Shown piece after piece: positions 37,224 to 50,636 of a DNA stretch of 64,000 bases. The DNA lies in assembly GCF_050624435.1 (NCBI RefSeq), contig NC_134537.1, positions 125,402,086 to 125,466,085 on the forward strand. The letters are read 5' to 3'. How positions within the stretch are numbered: position 1 is the first letter of the stretch; each line of letters starts with the position of its first letter. A program made the position numbers and the translations under genes. This stretch comes from Tenrec ecaudatus (taxonomy: Eukaryota; Chordata; Mammalia; Afrosoricida; Tenrecidae). The notes under the pieces were generated by a model, which saw only the letters and a list, made by a program, of their open reading frames with translations, was not told the origin of the DNA and ran no database searches.

Positions 37224-38643
37224 TCTTTTTAAATCATTTATTGAGGGTTCATACAACTCTTATCACAATCCATCCATCCTTCCATGGTGTCAAGCACATT
37301 TGTACATTTGTTGCCATCATCATTCTCAAAACATTTGCTTTCAACTTGAGCCCTTGGTATCAGCTCTTCATTTTGCCCCCTCCCTCATGAACCCTTGATA
37401 ATTTATAAATTATCATTAATTTGTCATGTCTCACACTGTTCGACGTCTCCCTTCACCCACTTTTCTGTTGTCCTTGTGATCAGTTATCTCTTCCTACCCC
37501 ACCTCCCCTCTACCCTCTCCATATCGCCACGCTCACCACTGGTCCTGAGGGGTTCATCTGTCCTGGATTCCCTGTGTTTCCAGTCCCTATCTGTACCAGC
37601 ATACATCCTCTGGTCTAGACTCTAGCCAGATTTGTAAGGTAGAATTGGGATCATGATAGTGTGGGGAGAGGAAGCATTAAAGAACTAGAGGAAAGTTGTA
37701 TGTTTCATCATTGCTACACTGCACTCTGACTGGCTCATCTCCTCCCTGAGACCCTTCTTTAAGGGGATCTCCAGTTGCCTGCAGATGGGCTTTGGGTCCC
37801 CACTCCGCACTCTCCCTCATTCACAATGATATGATTTTTTGTTTTCTGATGCCTGATATCTGATCCCATTGACACCTCGTGATCACACAGGCTGGTGTGC
37901 TTCTTCCCCGTGGGTTTTGTTGCTTCTGAGCTAGATGGCCACTTGTTTACCTTCAAGCCTTTAAGACCCCAGATGCTATATCTTTTGATAGCCGGGCACC
38001 ATCAGCTATCTTCACCACATTTGCTTATGTACCCACTTTGTCTTCAGCGATTGTGTCTGGAAGGTGAGCATCATGGAATGCCAGTTTAATAGAACAAAGT
38101 GTTCTTGCATTGAGGGATTACTTGAGTGTCCATCTGCTACCTTAATATTAAACCTATAAATATATCTACATAGATCCATTTCCCCATCCTCATATACAAA
38201 TATATTTACAGATGTACATGCCTGTATTTAGACCTCTATAAAAGCCTTTTGCCTCCTAGTTCTTTCATCTATTTCCGTTTACTTTCCTCTCGTCCCACTA
38301 TCATGCTCAGCCTTCATTTGGGTTTCAGTAATTCCTCTCAGTTACATGCCCCTTGATCAAGCCCTACCAGGCCTCTTACACGCTCCTCCCCACTGATTTT
38401 GGAACACTTGTTATTTCCTTGTCCCTGGGTTTGTTAACACCAATTCCTTTCTCCCACACCCCCCTCTCCCATGTCCCCCTGGAAACTTTGGTCCTGTTGT
38501 TTTCTTCTCCAGATTGTTTATCCAGCCTATCTTATCTAGAGAGACCTGCAGAGATAATAATATGCACATAAACAAGACAGAGTAAAACAACTACAAACCA
38601 ATGACGCCCCCCGCCCCCCCCCAAAAAAAAAGCTTAGGCCCCC
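37224..38643 (-). mobile_element. 5'-truncated RTE-N inserted into an AfroSINE
   Basis: About 1.42 kb of RTE-N tail on the - strand: the 3' end is at low coordinates (T-rich run then 'aaatcatttattgagggttc' read on +), and the truncated 5' end is at the A-rich tract near 38630. Flanks 37208-37223 (gagactgtaactcttt) and 38644-38659 (gagaccataactcttt) are a 16-bp target duplication with two mismatches. The duplicated site is internal to an AfroSINE whose two halves lie outside. Confidence 0.9.
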
Positions 38644-38765
38644 GAGACCATAACTCTTTAAAGGCCATAGAAAGCCTCAGGTTTTTGGAGCAGCTGGTGG
38701 TTTTGAAATGCTGACCTTGCTGTTAGCAGCCCAACACATAACCACTACTTCATCAGGGCTCTGAA
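38644..38765 (-). mobile_element. AfroSINE, 5' (tRNA-derived) half, split by RTE-N
   Basis: Continues the SINE interrupted at 37223. On the - strand it reads into the tRNA-like head: 'gttgggctgctaacagcaagg', preceded by 'cagagccctgatgaagtagtgg'. Part of the sequence is duplicated at the insertion boundary. Confidence 0.7.
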
Positions 38766-39189
38766 TTATGTGACAGAAGCAGTTTTTAAAAATTATTACG
38801 ATGATTACAGGAAGTGATTAGCAGGTTTTCACAATGATTACTGGATGTAATTGATGAGCTAGGTGGCAGGTTTTTCTGTGATCCTGAGGAAATTACTTAT
38901 ACCTGCATTTCTCCAGTCCCTGAAGCTTCTTGCACCCCTGTATATCTAAATTGAGATGATGCTTCTGTGCCTGGTCTTACCACCACCCCTTAAGCCTTTG
39001 AATGAGGATGCTTCCTGTCTGACTGCTTAATAGCCTTGCCAGCCTCCTTCTTGTGTCAGGACATCCCTATGACCCAGTTTAAAAGGAATTTTTACTGCCA
39101 AGAAAGGAGTTGTTACATTTTGGAGTTTAACTAACTAAATCTTAAATTATGTTATATTTCTAGTGCTTTGACTAGAAGTAGGCTCTCAC

Positions 39190-39320
39190 CCTCTCTATCA
39201 GTTATGCATTGGGCTGCTAACCACAAGGTTGGCACTTCAAAGCTACCAACTGCTCCTGGGGTGTAAGATGAGGCTTCCTGTTTCTTTAACACTTTATAGT
39301 CTCGGGGGCCCAGCGGGCAG
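39190..39320 (+). mobile_element. AfroSINE, 3'-truncated
   Basis: 'atgcattgggctgctaacc', 'aaggttggcacttcaaagc' and 'actttatagtctcgggggc'; the tail is lost. Confidence 0.62.
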
Positions 39321-39639
39321 TGCTCACTTACCGTCTCTGTTTCACATGTTGCTAATTCTCACAACATTCCTGACCTTCTCGTCATGCTATTGCTTAACAG
39401 ACAATAGGGTAAGCGTAACTTTCATGTGTGTTGGGAAACCATACCGTTCATACAGCCTGTTCTCTTCCTTTCATGTGGTGCTCTGGAGCCAAACCTACGA
39501 AACCTCGGAAGCATGCCCGTGCTGTATACGTACCGATGTACTTGGACTTGGTCTTTGCTATCTCTTGCTGAAAACTCAAGTTGGCACGGCTGGATTTTCT
39601 TCGCCTTCCCTCTCCCTACAATCCTTTGATGGCGTCTTT

Positions 39640-39825
39640 GGATGATGCAAATGCTTACTACTAACTGAAAGGGTGGCTTTCCAGTTGCCTCGGAAGAAAG
39701 GGCTGGAGATCAACTTGCTGAAAAGCAGCCTTTGGAAAGGCTGACAAGCATGATTCTACGCAGATACACGTGGAGCTGCCTTACATCGGAGTAGACCAGA
39801 TGCCAACTAGTTGGTTTCGGGTTTA
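39640..39825 (+). mobile_element. AfroSINE-like, second subtype
   Basis: 'ggaagaaagggctggagatc', 'gaaaagcagcctttggaaagg' and the tail 'gatgccaactagttggtttcg' fit an AfroSINE variant with a 'ggcaactggtttggttt' end. Confidence 0.42.
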
Positions 39826-40484
39826 AAATCCCTTGATAAAAGCTTTCAAGGCCCTCAACTAAAAGACTGCTGGCAGTTATGAAGCTAAACCAGTCAAGTC
39901 AAGTAATTGATAATCGCCGAGAATTTTAGAACAGTATTCCCATCCCCTCCTCCCACCAGTGTCTTGAATGTGGAGATCTGAGAGTCACAGTGCTGGTGAT
40001 ATTTGGGGGATGGGGACAGAAGGACACAAGAGACACATCGACATTTCAGACTAGTCCCTGTGAGTAGAATAGCAAAAATCAAGAACATGTAGGGTTGGGG
40101 CTCCCCTTTCATTCTGTCTTCTCCGCAGCCCTGAGGCTGAGCTTTGGGGGGAGGTGTGGGGCTGGGGGAGGACTCCGGAGTTTTATCCCGAGTCACTGGC
40201 TGCAAAGCCAAGGACTCTGATGTTCAAATGCGAAGCTTTCTTGGGCTGGGGATTTCCTGGAGCAGCTTTCTGACAGCCCTGCAGAGATGCTAACTGAGCT
40301 CACTCAGTGAGAATTATTATCTCACTCAGTGAGATTATCACTCAGCTCTGGGCTAGTGAGAGTGGCACGCTGGAGTCGGTGCCTAAAAAAGCAAGAGAAC
40401 CAACTGTTAACTTTTTCAGAAACTTTTTCAGAGAGTTGTTTGTTAGAAACAACCACCAGGCTGCCGAGAGTCCCAAGTCAGGTA

Positions 40485-40675
40485 AACAGTTAAGCAATTA
40501 ACTACTGACTATGAGGGTGGAGGTTGGTGGTCATCCAGGGGCACCTTGAAAGAAAGATCTAGCACTTGATTTCTGAAGAATCAACCATCAAAAACCCTCG
40601 GGAGCAGTTTGACCGTGACACACGTGGGGTTGCCATGACTCAGGCTTGACCTGGACCTCAGTGGTTTTTGTTTTG
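40485..40675 (+). mobile_element. AfroSINE-like, second subtype
   Basis: 'gaaagaaagatctagcacttg', 'gaatcaaccatcaaaaaccc' and 'gacacacgtggggttgccatg', then a GTTTT-rich tail. Same subtype as 39640-39825. Confidence 0.42.
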
Positions 40676-40789
40676 TTTTAAATATTTGTATCTGAAACAA
40701 AGGTATTTATTCTTACTCAACATTCACCACACCCTAATCATTTGTACTTCATTTGACAATGCTCTGTGCTCTACATGTTCGGCTGGTAA

Positions 40790-41290
40790 GCTCAACGTTA
40801 GCAATTCGAATCCATTAGCTGGAGAAAGATGAAACATTTTACTTCCAGAAAGAGTTGCACATGAAAGTTGGGCATTGAATAAGGAAGACCAAAAAAGAAT
40901 CGATGCGTTTGAATGGCGGTACGGCGAGGATTATTGACAGTACCATGAACTGCCAAAAGAACAAACATATCTTTCTGGGGAGAAGTACAGCCAGAATGCT
41001 CCCTAGAAGCAAGGATGATGAGAAGTCGCCTCATTACTCTGCACATGTTATTGGGAGAGACCAGTACCTGGAGAAGGACATCATGCTTGGTAACGTGGAG
41101 GGGCGGTGAGAAAGAGGACGGCCCTCGAGGGGGAGATGGACTGACACAGTGGCGGCCACAATGGGCTCAAACAGCATCATGATTGTAAGGGTGGTGCGGG
41201 ACCGGGCGGTATTCCATTCTATTGACCATACGGTGGACCACTGCACACGAGACGGAAGCCAGTCAAGGGCACCTGACAATAAAGGCTTAG
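40790..41290 (+). mobile_element. RTE 3' end, first of two in tandem
   Basis: 'gttgggcattgaataaggaag', 'gatgcgtttgaatggcgg', 'ggagaaggacatcatgcttgg', 'gtgcgggaccgggcggtattcc' and the terminus 'gggcacctgacaa'. It covers the final ~500 bp of RTE. SINE-like bases ('gttcggctggtaagctcaacg') precede it. Confidence 0.75.
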
Positions 41291-41334
41291 GGTTTCAACA
41301 ACCCGCAGGGGCAGGTGAAGGCCCTACTCTTTTG

Positions 41335-41530
41335 ATGTCCTTCTCAACAAGACGGATTGGCACAGTGGCTGCAGCAATGGGCTCAGGATAGGCACACTGG
41401 TGAGGATGGGGCAGGACGGTGCCGCGTTTCATTCTGTTATGCTGTGGGCACCTAGTAAGAACAACCCAGGGGCAGCGCTACCCTGTCCTATCGGGTCCCT
41501 CTGCGTCGGAATCAACTCTCCGGCATTGAG
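41335..41530 (+). mobile_element. RTE 3' end joined to an AfroSINE-like tail
   Basis: A second, shorter copy of the RTE 3' region ('gattggcacagtggctgcagc', 'gcaggacggtgccgcgtttc') that passes at about 41455 into AfroSINE-type tail sequence ('accctgtcctatcgggtccc', 'gcgtcggaatcaactctcc'). Confidence 0.55.
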
Positions 41531-41539
41531 AGATACCCG

Positions 41540-41705
41540 CAAGGTGGTGCTGTTGGGTAAGGGTTGGGCTGCTACCTGAAAAGTTGACAGCTCAATCCCA
41601 TCAGGAGAGAGCCGGCCTGTCGGCTCCCATAAAGATTGGAAACCCCTCTGTAGGAGTGCTATGAGTCGGAACCAATTTGAGGGCAGGGGATTTGGGTTTT
41701 AGTTT
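41540..41705 (+). mobile_element. AfroSINE
   Basis: 'aaggtggtgctgttgggtaag', 'ttgggctgctacctgaaaag' and the tail 'gtgctatgagtcggaacc', ending in 'tttgggttttag'. Confidence 0.7.
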
Positions 41706-42649
41706 AGAGGTTGTGTCCATCATTGCACCTGTGTGCTACAAACACTGTGTGATGTTGCGCCGTTTCACATTATTACCCCAACCCCTCACCAACTGCACAC
41801 TGGCAGCTTGAAACTGACCACAGTGCGAGCATTTATACCAGAGAAATTGTTAAGGCTATAAACGGAGCCTTCCCACATCCTGAGAGCTGCTAATGGACAA
41901 TTGCCAGCACATCACCGGGGTGGGAGGTGAGGGGTCTGGAGCCCCAGGGTTAAGGAGAAAGAAGCTTAGCAGCTGGTTCTGGTTAGAGAACACCGCTTAG
42001 TGCAGGCCTAACAGCCTCGACCTCATCTCTGCTCCAAAGGAACTGAGTGGGACACCTGCATCCCCTGCATCGCAGCTTCCTTATGACAGTGAACTTGTTA
42101 GAGACGGAGCTTCGTACAATACATACTTATTTGTGTACACAGCATTTCTTGGGATATGTCCTAGCCATGTGGAGACAATCAGACTGGGGTGGGGATGGTT
42201 GAGGGGGCGGGAAGTATCTCATCTCTAATCCTGGCTCTTGTAGGAAACTTAACTCTCTGTTAGTATGGGCACTGCCCTGGGTTTCCTGATTCAATTCCAT
42301 CCCGAGTTTTCTGCTCCCCCGTGCCTTAGATACGCCATAGTTTTAGCAGACAGTGCACGTATTCAAGACTGCCTTTTTCAGGGACCCAAGTGCTCTGTTT
42401 CTCCGTGTTGGTTCAGGAGATGAGGGGAGACCTGAGAACCGTGATGAAGGCCGCCTTGGCTTCAGAGGCAACCCCACCCCCTCCTTTCCACACCTCTGGT
42501 TTTGCTGGGAAAATCTACCTTAGAATGCCCAGCATGGAGTTAAACACACAGGCTGCACTTTCCCCCTTTCCAGCACAAGTCAGAGCAGACCACTGTCCAA
42601 GTTGAGAACCCTCTTTATACTGAAAGGCAGTTCCCAGGCCACTGGTATG

Positions 42650-42765
42650 TGTAAGCCTGTGGCATTACATGACCTGGGTTCAAGTCCAGCTTCAGCCAGT
42701 GACTGGCTGTCTGATCTTGAACCTGTTTCTGTCTCTGTGTCTTAATCGAAAACATGGATACCCCA
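42650..42765 (+). mobile_element. MIR SINE
   Basis: 'cctgggttcaagtccagcttc', 'agtgactggctgtctgatctt' and 'gtctctgtgtctta' follow the MIR core. An old mammalian element. Confidence 0.65.
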
Positions 42766-43194
42766 ATGCAGGGGCAGTGAATTATTTAGTATGCTTCTTC
42801 TAGCCAGAGTCTCTAACTGCCACCAAATGCCCTGGATCCCTGCATGGGTCTGGGAAGCGGGTGGGGGGAGATACTGATAGGATTCAACCATGGGTAACTT
42901 CGACGAGGAATCCCTGCAGTGCCATCCTGCTAGGCATAAACTGAGCCCTCTGAGGAGGGAGCCCATGACCACAGGAGCCAAGATCGGAGCCTCAGGATTC
43001 CTGTCCAGTGAACCGTCTGGATCCAGATGACAGCTCTGCCATCTGAGGCGCAGCAGCAGAACCAGGAGCCAGAGCACGGAAGAGAGGGATGGGCTTCCCA
43101 AGCCCCGGAGCAAGTTACGACGGTGCTTTTGTGCAGGAGGCTGGCTTGCAGAGTGGGGTGGCTTTGGGCACTTAATAGGGGAAGCTGGGTTTGC

Positions 43195-43500
43195 TGACCT
43201 CCTAAATGGAGCTGAGTGCCTTTGGACTAATGCTTGCTGGACTGGGGTACCTCTGGGCACTTAATTCAGGGAGATGGGTTTGCTGGCCCAGGATCCTGAG
43301 CTGAAGACCTTCCGGTTGAGCCTTACAGCAGAGTGTGTGCCCCTCTGGGGATTTAATAGCAGACCTGAAACTCTGTACCATGTCCTATCCTGGGCAACAA
43401 CTTGCCCGGGCAATTGTCACTAACATTACAGCGTGTAAACGCCCGCAATAAACCCTGTAGTCACGAAGCTTGTCTGTGGGTTTCTGTGGAGGGATTGCAG
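43195..43500 (+). mobile_element. Possible LTR 3' half
   Basis: 'cgcccgcaataaaccctgtag' (AATAAA at 43446-43451) followed by 'cttgtctgtgggtttctgtg' resembles the polyadenylation and R-U5 part of a retroviral LTR. No partner LTR or internal genes were recognised. Confidence 0.35.
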
Positions 43501-43647
43501 TGGATATTAGAACCCAAAGAGGTCAAATACTAGTTAAGTCAGCACGACTAGTCCCTAACCACTTGGGTGACTGGATTAACAGAAAATCGGTGAAAGTGCT
43601 TAGAACCAGCCCTTGGTCACTGTGAGCTCTTCTTATAGCCTGCCGGA

Positions 43648-43702
43648 CGTAAATAAGCCTAGTTTTTCTTTCATAAATAAGCCTAGTTTTATTTTCCCTC
43701 TT
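43648..43702. repeat. Short direct duplication
   Basis: 'ataaataagcctagttttt' type block repeated once, about 24 bp apart (aaataagcctagtttt at about 43650 and 43674). Confidence 0.7.
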
Positions 43703-44248
43703 TCTGAGAACCCTGCATGTTCTCGGTCTCGTTCCCAAAACTCGAAGAGGTAAGGGGGCACTCTTACTTGCTGATTCATGTTTTGACAATACCCCATTAT
43801 GGGCACTGGATTGAGCTTCTGGCTTTGACTTAGGGTTCACTAGCCATGCTCAGACACACGGGGTGACTGTTTCATCATCATTCTGAATGGTAACTGGCAA
43901 CATGAACGGCCTTGGTAATCCCGTCAGCCAGAAGGCCTTTAGTTCAAGCTCCTGGGCTAGTAAACCCATCCTATATCTACCCTTGAACCCGTCTAACTGG
44001 ATCTCCCTAGTCACCTTGCCAGACAGATCATTCTGGAGCACCTGTTAGATACAGGGCATGGGGCTGTGGGGTAGCAGGGCATCCTGTCCTTCCTGATGAG
44101 CACATACTCTTCACTGAGATTACTGCTCAGCAGGATAAGAACTATTAAGGCAATGTAGACACCCTAGAGGATTTCTTTCCTTGTATCTTCAACCTTTCAT
44201 TGTGAGCTAGGTGAAGATTCTCCTGGGCATTGAGTCCATGCTGGCTGA

Positions 44249-44455
44249 CAGGGCCCTGGTGGCTCTGTGGGCTGTCTACTCACTGGGCTGCTAACCGCAA
44301 GGTCAGTGGTTGGAAACCACCTGTCTCTCTGTATAAGTCCGATGAAGCTTTCTATTCCGGTAAAAGAGTTACAGCCTCGGGAACCCACAAGGGCAGTTCT
44401 ACCCTGTTCTAGAGGGTTGTATTGAGTCAGAAATGGCTCGCGGTCAGTGAGTTTA
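44249..44455 (+). mobile_element. AfroSINE, first of a tandem pair
   Basis: 'gggccctggtggctctgtgg', 'actgggctgctaaccgcaagg', B-box region 'tcagtggttggaaaccacc', 'gagttacagcctcgggaaccc' and 'agggcagttctaccctg', ending 'ggtcagtgagtttaa'. Nearly full length. Confidence 0.78.
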
Positions 44456-44456
44456 A

Positions 44457-44625
44457 GGGCGCTCTGGTCGCACAGTGGATACACATTGGGCCACGAACCT
44501 CAAGGTCAGTAGTTCACAACCACGAGCCACTCCAAGGGAGAAAAATGCAGCTTTCTACTCCTGTAGCTCTCAGAACCTCTTAGGGCCTCTGCGTCTCCCT
44601 GAGTCAGCGTGGACTCGAGCTTGCT
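44457..44625 (+). mobile_element. AfroSINE, second of a tandem pair
   Basis: Starts within two bases of the previous copy's end: 'gggcgctctggtcgcacagtg', 'aaggtcagtagttcacaacc' and 'gagtcagcgtggactcgagc'. Confidence 0.68.
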
Positions 44626-45173
44626 TGTCTTCGAGGGCGTATTTATAGAGCAGCGTGCCGGGTTTCGTCCCACAGTTCGTGCACATTTTATTTGCCCTCA
44701 TTGATGGTAACTCCACCCCCGTGAAACACCAGTCACTGCTTACCCCGTTCCTGCCTACGCATCTGGTTCCGTTCCTCCTTCGATGAGAGGCCTTCTTTGA
44801 CTCAAGCTGCGTTTGGCAGGAAGAATCCCTTTGCCTTTACGTCTGCCACAGTGCCAGGGAGGCTGGGCCCTCCTTCTGAGTCAGGCCTCTTCGGCCAGCT
44901 CAGGCCCAGGGTGCTTGCCGAGGGCTGGCAGGGAAGACTGCGGCGTCCCCACCACACTCCCTCTCACCAGAGTAATGTGGACTCCACTGCTGTAAGACTC
45001 AGTGGACATTTCCCCCCAAAGATCCCAAAGCAAGTCAACTGGTTGGTTCTTGTGCTCAATCAGAGGAGCATTGACCAAGCCTGACTCAAGGACCCCAGGT
45101 GTGCGGAGCTGAGCTGAGCTGCTCCATGGGTTTCCAAGGCTGTGATCTGTTGGAGCACCAGGTCTGTCCAGGA

Positions 45174-45404
45174 CAGTGGTTCTCAACCTGTGGGTCTCGA
45201 CCCCTTTGGGGGTAAAACAAAACGACCCTTTCACAGGGGTCGCCTAGGACCATCAGAAAACACGTTATGATTGACAGTACCATTCATAACAGTAGCAACA
45301 TGACAGTTATGAAGTAGCAACAAAATGATTTTATGGTTGGGGGTCCCCACACCATGAGGAACTATAGTCAAGGGTGGAGGCATTAAGAAGTTTGAGAATC
45401 ACTG
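45174..45404 (+). mobile_element. SPIN-like non-autonomous hAT transposon, copy 3
   Basis: A 231-bp element, starting CAGTGGTTCTCAACCTGTGG and ending TTTGAGAATCACTG. It keeps more of the interior than copies 1 and 2, including repeated 'ACAGTAGCAAC' and 'ATGAAGTAGCAAC' motifs. Flanks gtccagga (45166-45173) and gtctagca (45405-45412) match at 6 of 8 positions. No coding capacity. Confidence 0.86.
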
Positions 45405-45848
45405 GTCTAGCAGGAGAGAGCTTCGTGATCCACAGCACCCAGGGACTCGACCGATGCAGGCGTCTACAGCCCTCCCATGCCTATGGGATTTCAAAGAATG
45501 ACAGCAACAGCAAGGGCTGTGGGTCTTCACTGGCTTTAGACCCTAATTCTCTGTGGTCAGACCTGTGTCTTACGCGGCTGTCCCTTTCTCCAAGTCCTCT
45601 TCCTATTACGAAAAGACACTACTGCCAGATGAGGAGGTGCGGCCAGGGAAAGCCCTGCTCTGGGTCTACCTGCCGCTCTCCAGCAGCACCTGTACCAAGA
45701 TTTGGTTGTAGGTGGTCTCGTTCTTTTGTGTCTTTTGTTCTCAAATGATACAAAATAGCTAATCACGTTTCTAAATGACTCCCTTAGAGACCCTTGCTGA
45801 TAATTTTCTAAAGACATCTAGACTTTAAGATACAGAGAGTGTAACATG

Positions 45849-46670
45849 TTGTGATAGTTAAGGTTGTGAGTAAACTTAGCTGGGCCATGACTCTCTGGTT
45901 TGACAGGAATGGGATGATAGAATGTGGCAGTTGTGCAATGATGTAATCATCCGCATCGTGTGGTCTGATGCGATCAGCCCTGCTCTGATGTAAGGGGATT
46001 AGGGTGGGATGGCTTATTCTTGCTGAGGTCACAGCCTTGCCTTGGCAATGTGGCCTGCATGGAGGGTATGCAGATGTCTGAGCAAAACCCTGTAGTTTGT
46101 TATTGGTTTTTTTGCTTGTTCTGGATACGAAGCCGGTGCTTATCAATGATTTTGACCTGCTCTTGAAACTTGAGCCATCAGTCCGTCTTCTTGTCTGCCC
46201 ACTTTGGGCTTTATTAGCCTCTGCAGTCTGTGAGTCAGCAGCCTGCTCTCTTTCCACCTCCCCAGTCTATGAGCCCGCTGCCTACAATCTGACCTGCCAG
46301 TCTTGGGTTTGTTAGCCCCTGCAGTTTCATGAATGAAGAGATTCCCTTAGCCTGCTATTTGACCCATGGATTTGTCAACCTCTGCAGTTATATGAGGGAG
46401 CCCTATTGGGCATGTGCCCTCGACCCCTGAGCTTCAGCTGATGCTTCATTGCTTCAGCTGATGCTTCACGATCCAAGAATCTCTACTGAAGATTGCCCAA
46501 ACTGCAGATTCATGAGTCAAACAGATGATCATTCAGGCACTGCGTGACAGGCTAGTTCCTTATAGGACACGTGCTCTTGTCCTGGACTGAGGGGTTTCCC
46601 AGGATGTGGGGCTTTGAGTGTTCAACTCAGGCCAGTCCCACCCTGCACACTGGCATGGTTGAGAACCCTA
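45849..46670 (+). mobile_element. Possible LTR (ERVL/MaLR-like)
   Basis: Starts 'TGTGATAGTTAAGGTTGTGAG' with 'cttagctgggccatgactctc', a head typical of mammalian ERVL-MaLR LTRs. A degenerate internal repeat follows ('cctctgcagtctgtgagtcag', 'ccccagtctatgagcccgc', 'cccctgcagtttcatg'). Right end and target duplication were not found. Confidence 0.45.
46431..46470. repeat. 20-bp tandem duplication
   Basis: 'gcttcagctgatgcttca' occurs twice in direct succession, within the putative LTR at 45849-46670. Confidence 0.8.
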
Positions 46671-46679
46671 ACCATTAGT

Positions 46680-49469
<2,790 letters not shown>

Positions 49470-49849
49470 GACTTAGATGAGGCCAGCGGGCTTCTCGCTG
49501 TGATGACAAAGGTCTCTTTGTTGCGTAGTTAAATCGGTGTTGCTAGATGCCCATGTTCAAGAGCTGGTTTTTTCCCTGACGTGTCCCATCCTCCTGCCCC
49601 CTCCTGGACAAATACTGAGGTGGGGGGGGGGCGGGCAGGGAGGCCTATCTTTGAAATAATATGGTATGAGCAAAAAGTGTCCTTGATCTATTTTGTGTTT
49701 GTGTGTGCTTTGAAATCAGCGTGACCCTTGCCCGATACAGAGTCCCAAGATTTCATGTGCTAGCGTTTACATTAGGTAGCTTTTCTTTGCGTTGCTCTTG
49801 CCAATAGCTAGAAACGGTTTCCCGAGGGAACGGTTAACAAATATATATA

Positions 49850-50160
49850 TATGTTGAAGGCGGCGGGGAGGGGGAGCTTACAATGATCTACATGTAAGCC
49901 CCTCCCAGGGGGACAGACAACAGAATAATGGGTGGAGGGAGACAGTGGTCAGTGTAAGATGGGAACAAAAAAATGTATAAATTATCAAGGGTTCGTGAAG
50001 GAGGGAAGGTAGGGGTGGAAAGGCACGGATACCAAGGGCTCAAGTAGAAAGCCAATGTTTTGAGAATGATGATGGCAACAGATGTACAAATATGATTGAT
50101 ACAATGGATGGATTGTGGTAAGAATTGTACGAGCCCCCAATAAAATTATTAAAAAAAAAA
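49850..50160 (+). mobile_element. RTE-N 3' end downstream of CLDN24
   Basis: The last ~310 bp of the family: 'ttacaatgatctacatgtaa', 'ttatcaagggttcgtgaagg', 'ccaagggctcaag', and the end 'cgagcccccaataaaattatt' with an A-tail. It carries the first AATAAA that I see on the + strand downstream of the CLDN24 stop codon (670 bp away). Confidence 0.82.
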
Positions 50161-50357
50161 CCCAAACCAAAAAAACCTTCAAACATATATTTTTTTCAAT
50201 CTTTCAGATGTTCTGTATAGCAAAACCACATGCTAAGCTACTCCCAAGATGGTATTTCCACAATGCCCCCCTCCTTCCCCCAAGTCCTGCAGAAAATACT
50301 TGTGTGTTCTTGAAGAGAAGTGGTTTGTCTTGAGGGAATTACTAGGCACCTTCTGTG

Positions 50358-50500
50358 GCGAGGAGCCCTGGTGGTACTGTTGGGCTGGTATCAAAAGGTT
50401 AGTGGTTCAAACCCACCAGTGGCTCCATGTGAGAAAAACGAGGCTAGCTACTTCCATAAAGATTTATACCCCCGGAACCCTCTCCGGGAGGTGGAATTGG
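50358..50500 (+). mobile_element. AfroSINE between CLDN24 and CLDN22
   Basis: 'gaggagccctggtggtactg', B box 'gtggttcaaacccaccagtgg', 'aagatttatacccccggaacc'. The tail is short. Confidence 0.7.
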
Positions 50501-50636
50501 TTCAGCTCTATAGCAGTGGGGTTCTTTGTGACAGGATGTTTTGAAATGAAACCTGTCTGTCCATATTGTAATATTTTTCAGATGACAAACTGTCTATCTG
50601 ACCTCTCATCTATTTTCTCATAAGTTTCATACTAAG

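Larger units (their letters stand above)
41710..44245. other. No gene seen apart from MIR and a possible LTR
   Basis: The 172-codon frame at 42742-43260 (-) overlaps the MIR and the LTR-like sequence and has no domain. Confidence 0.55.

Noticed and set aside
42742-43260. 172-codon - frame
   Set aside because: Covers MIR and LTR-like DNA; no family resemblance.
45808-46257. 149-codon - frame
   Set aside because: Inside a putative LTR; chance frame.
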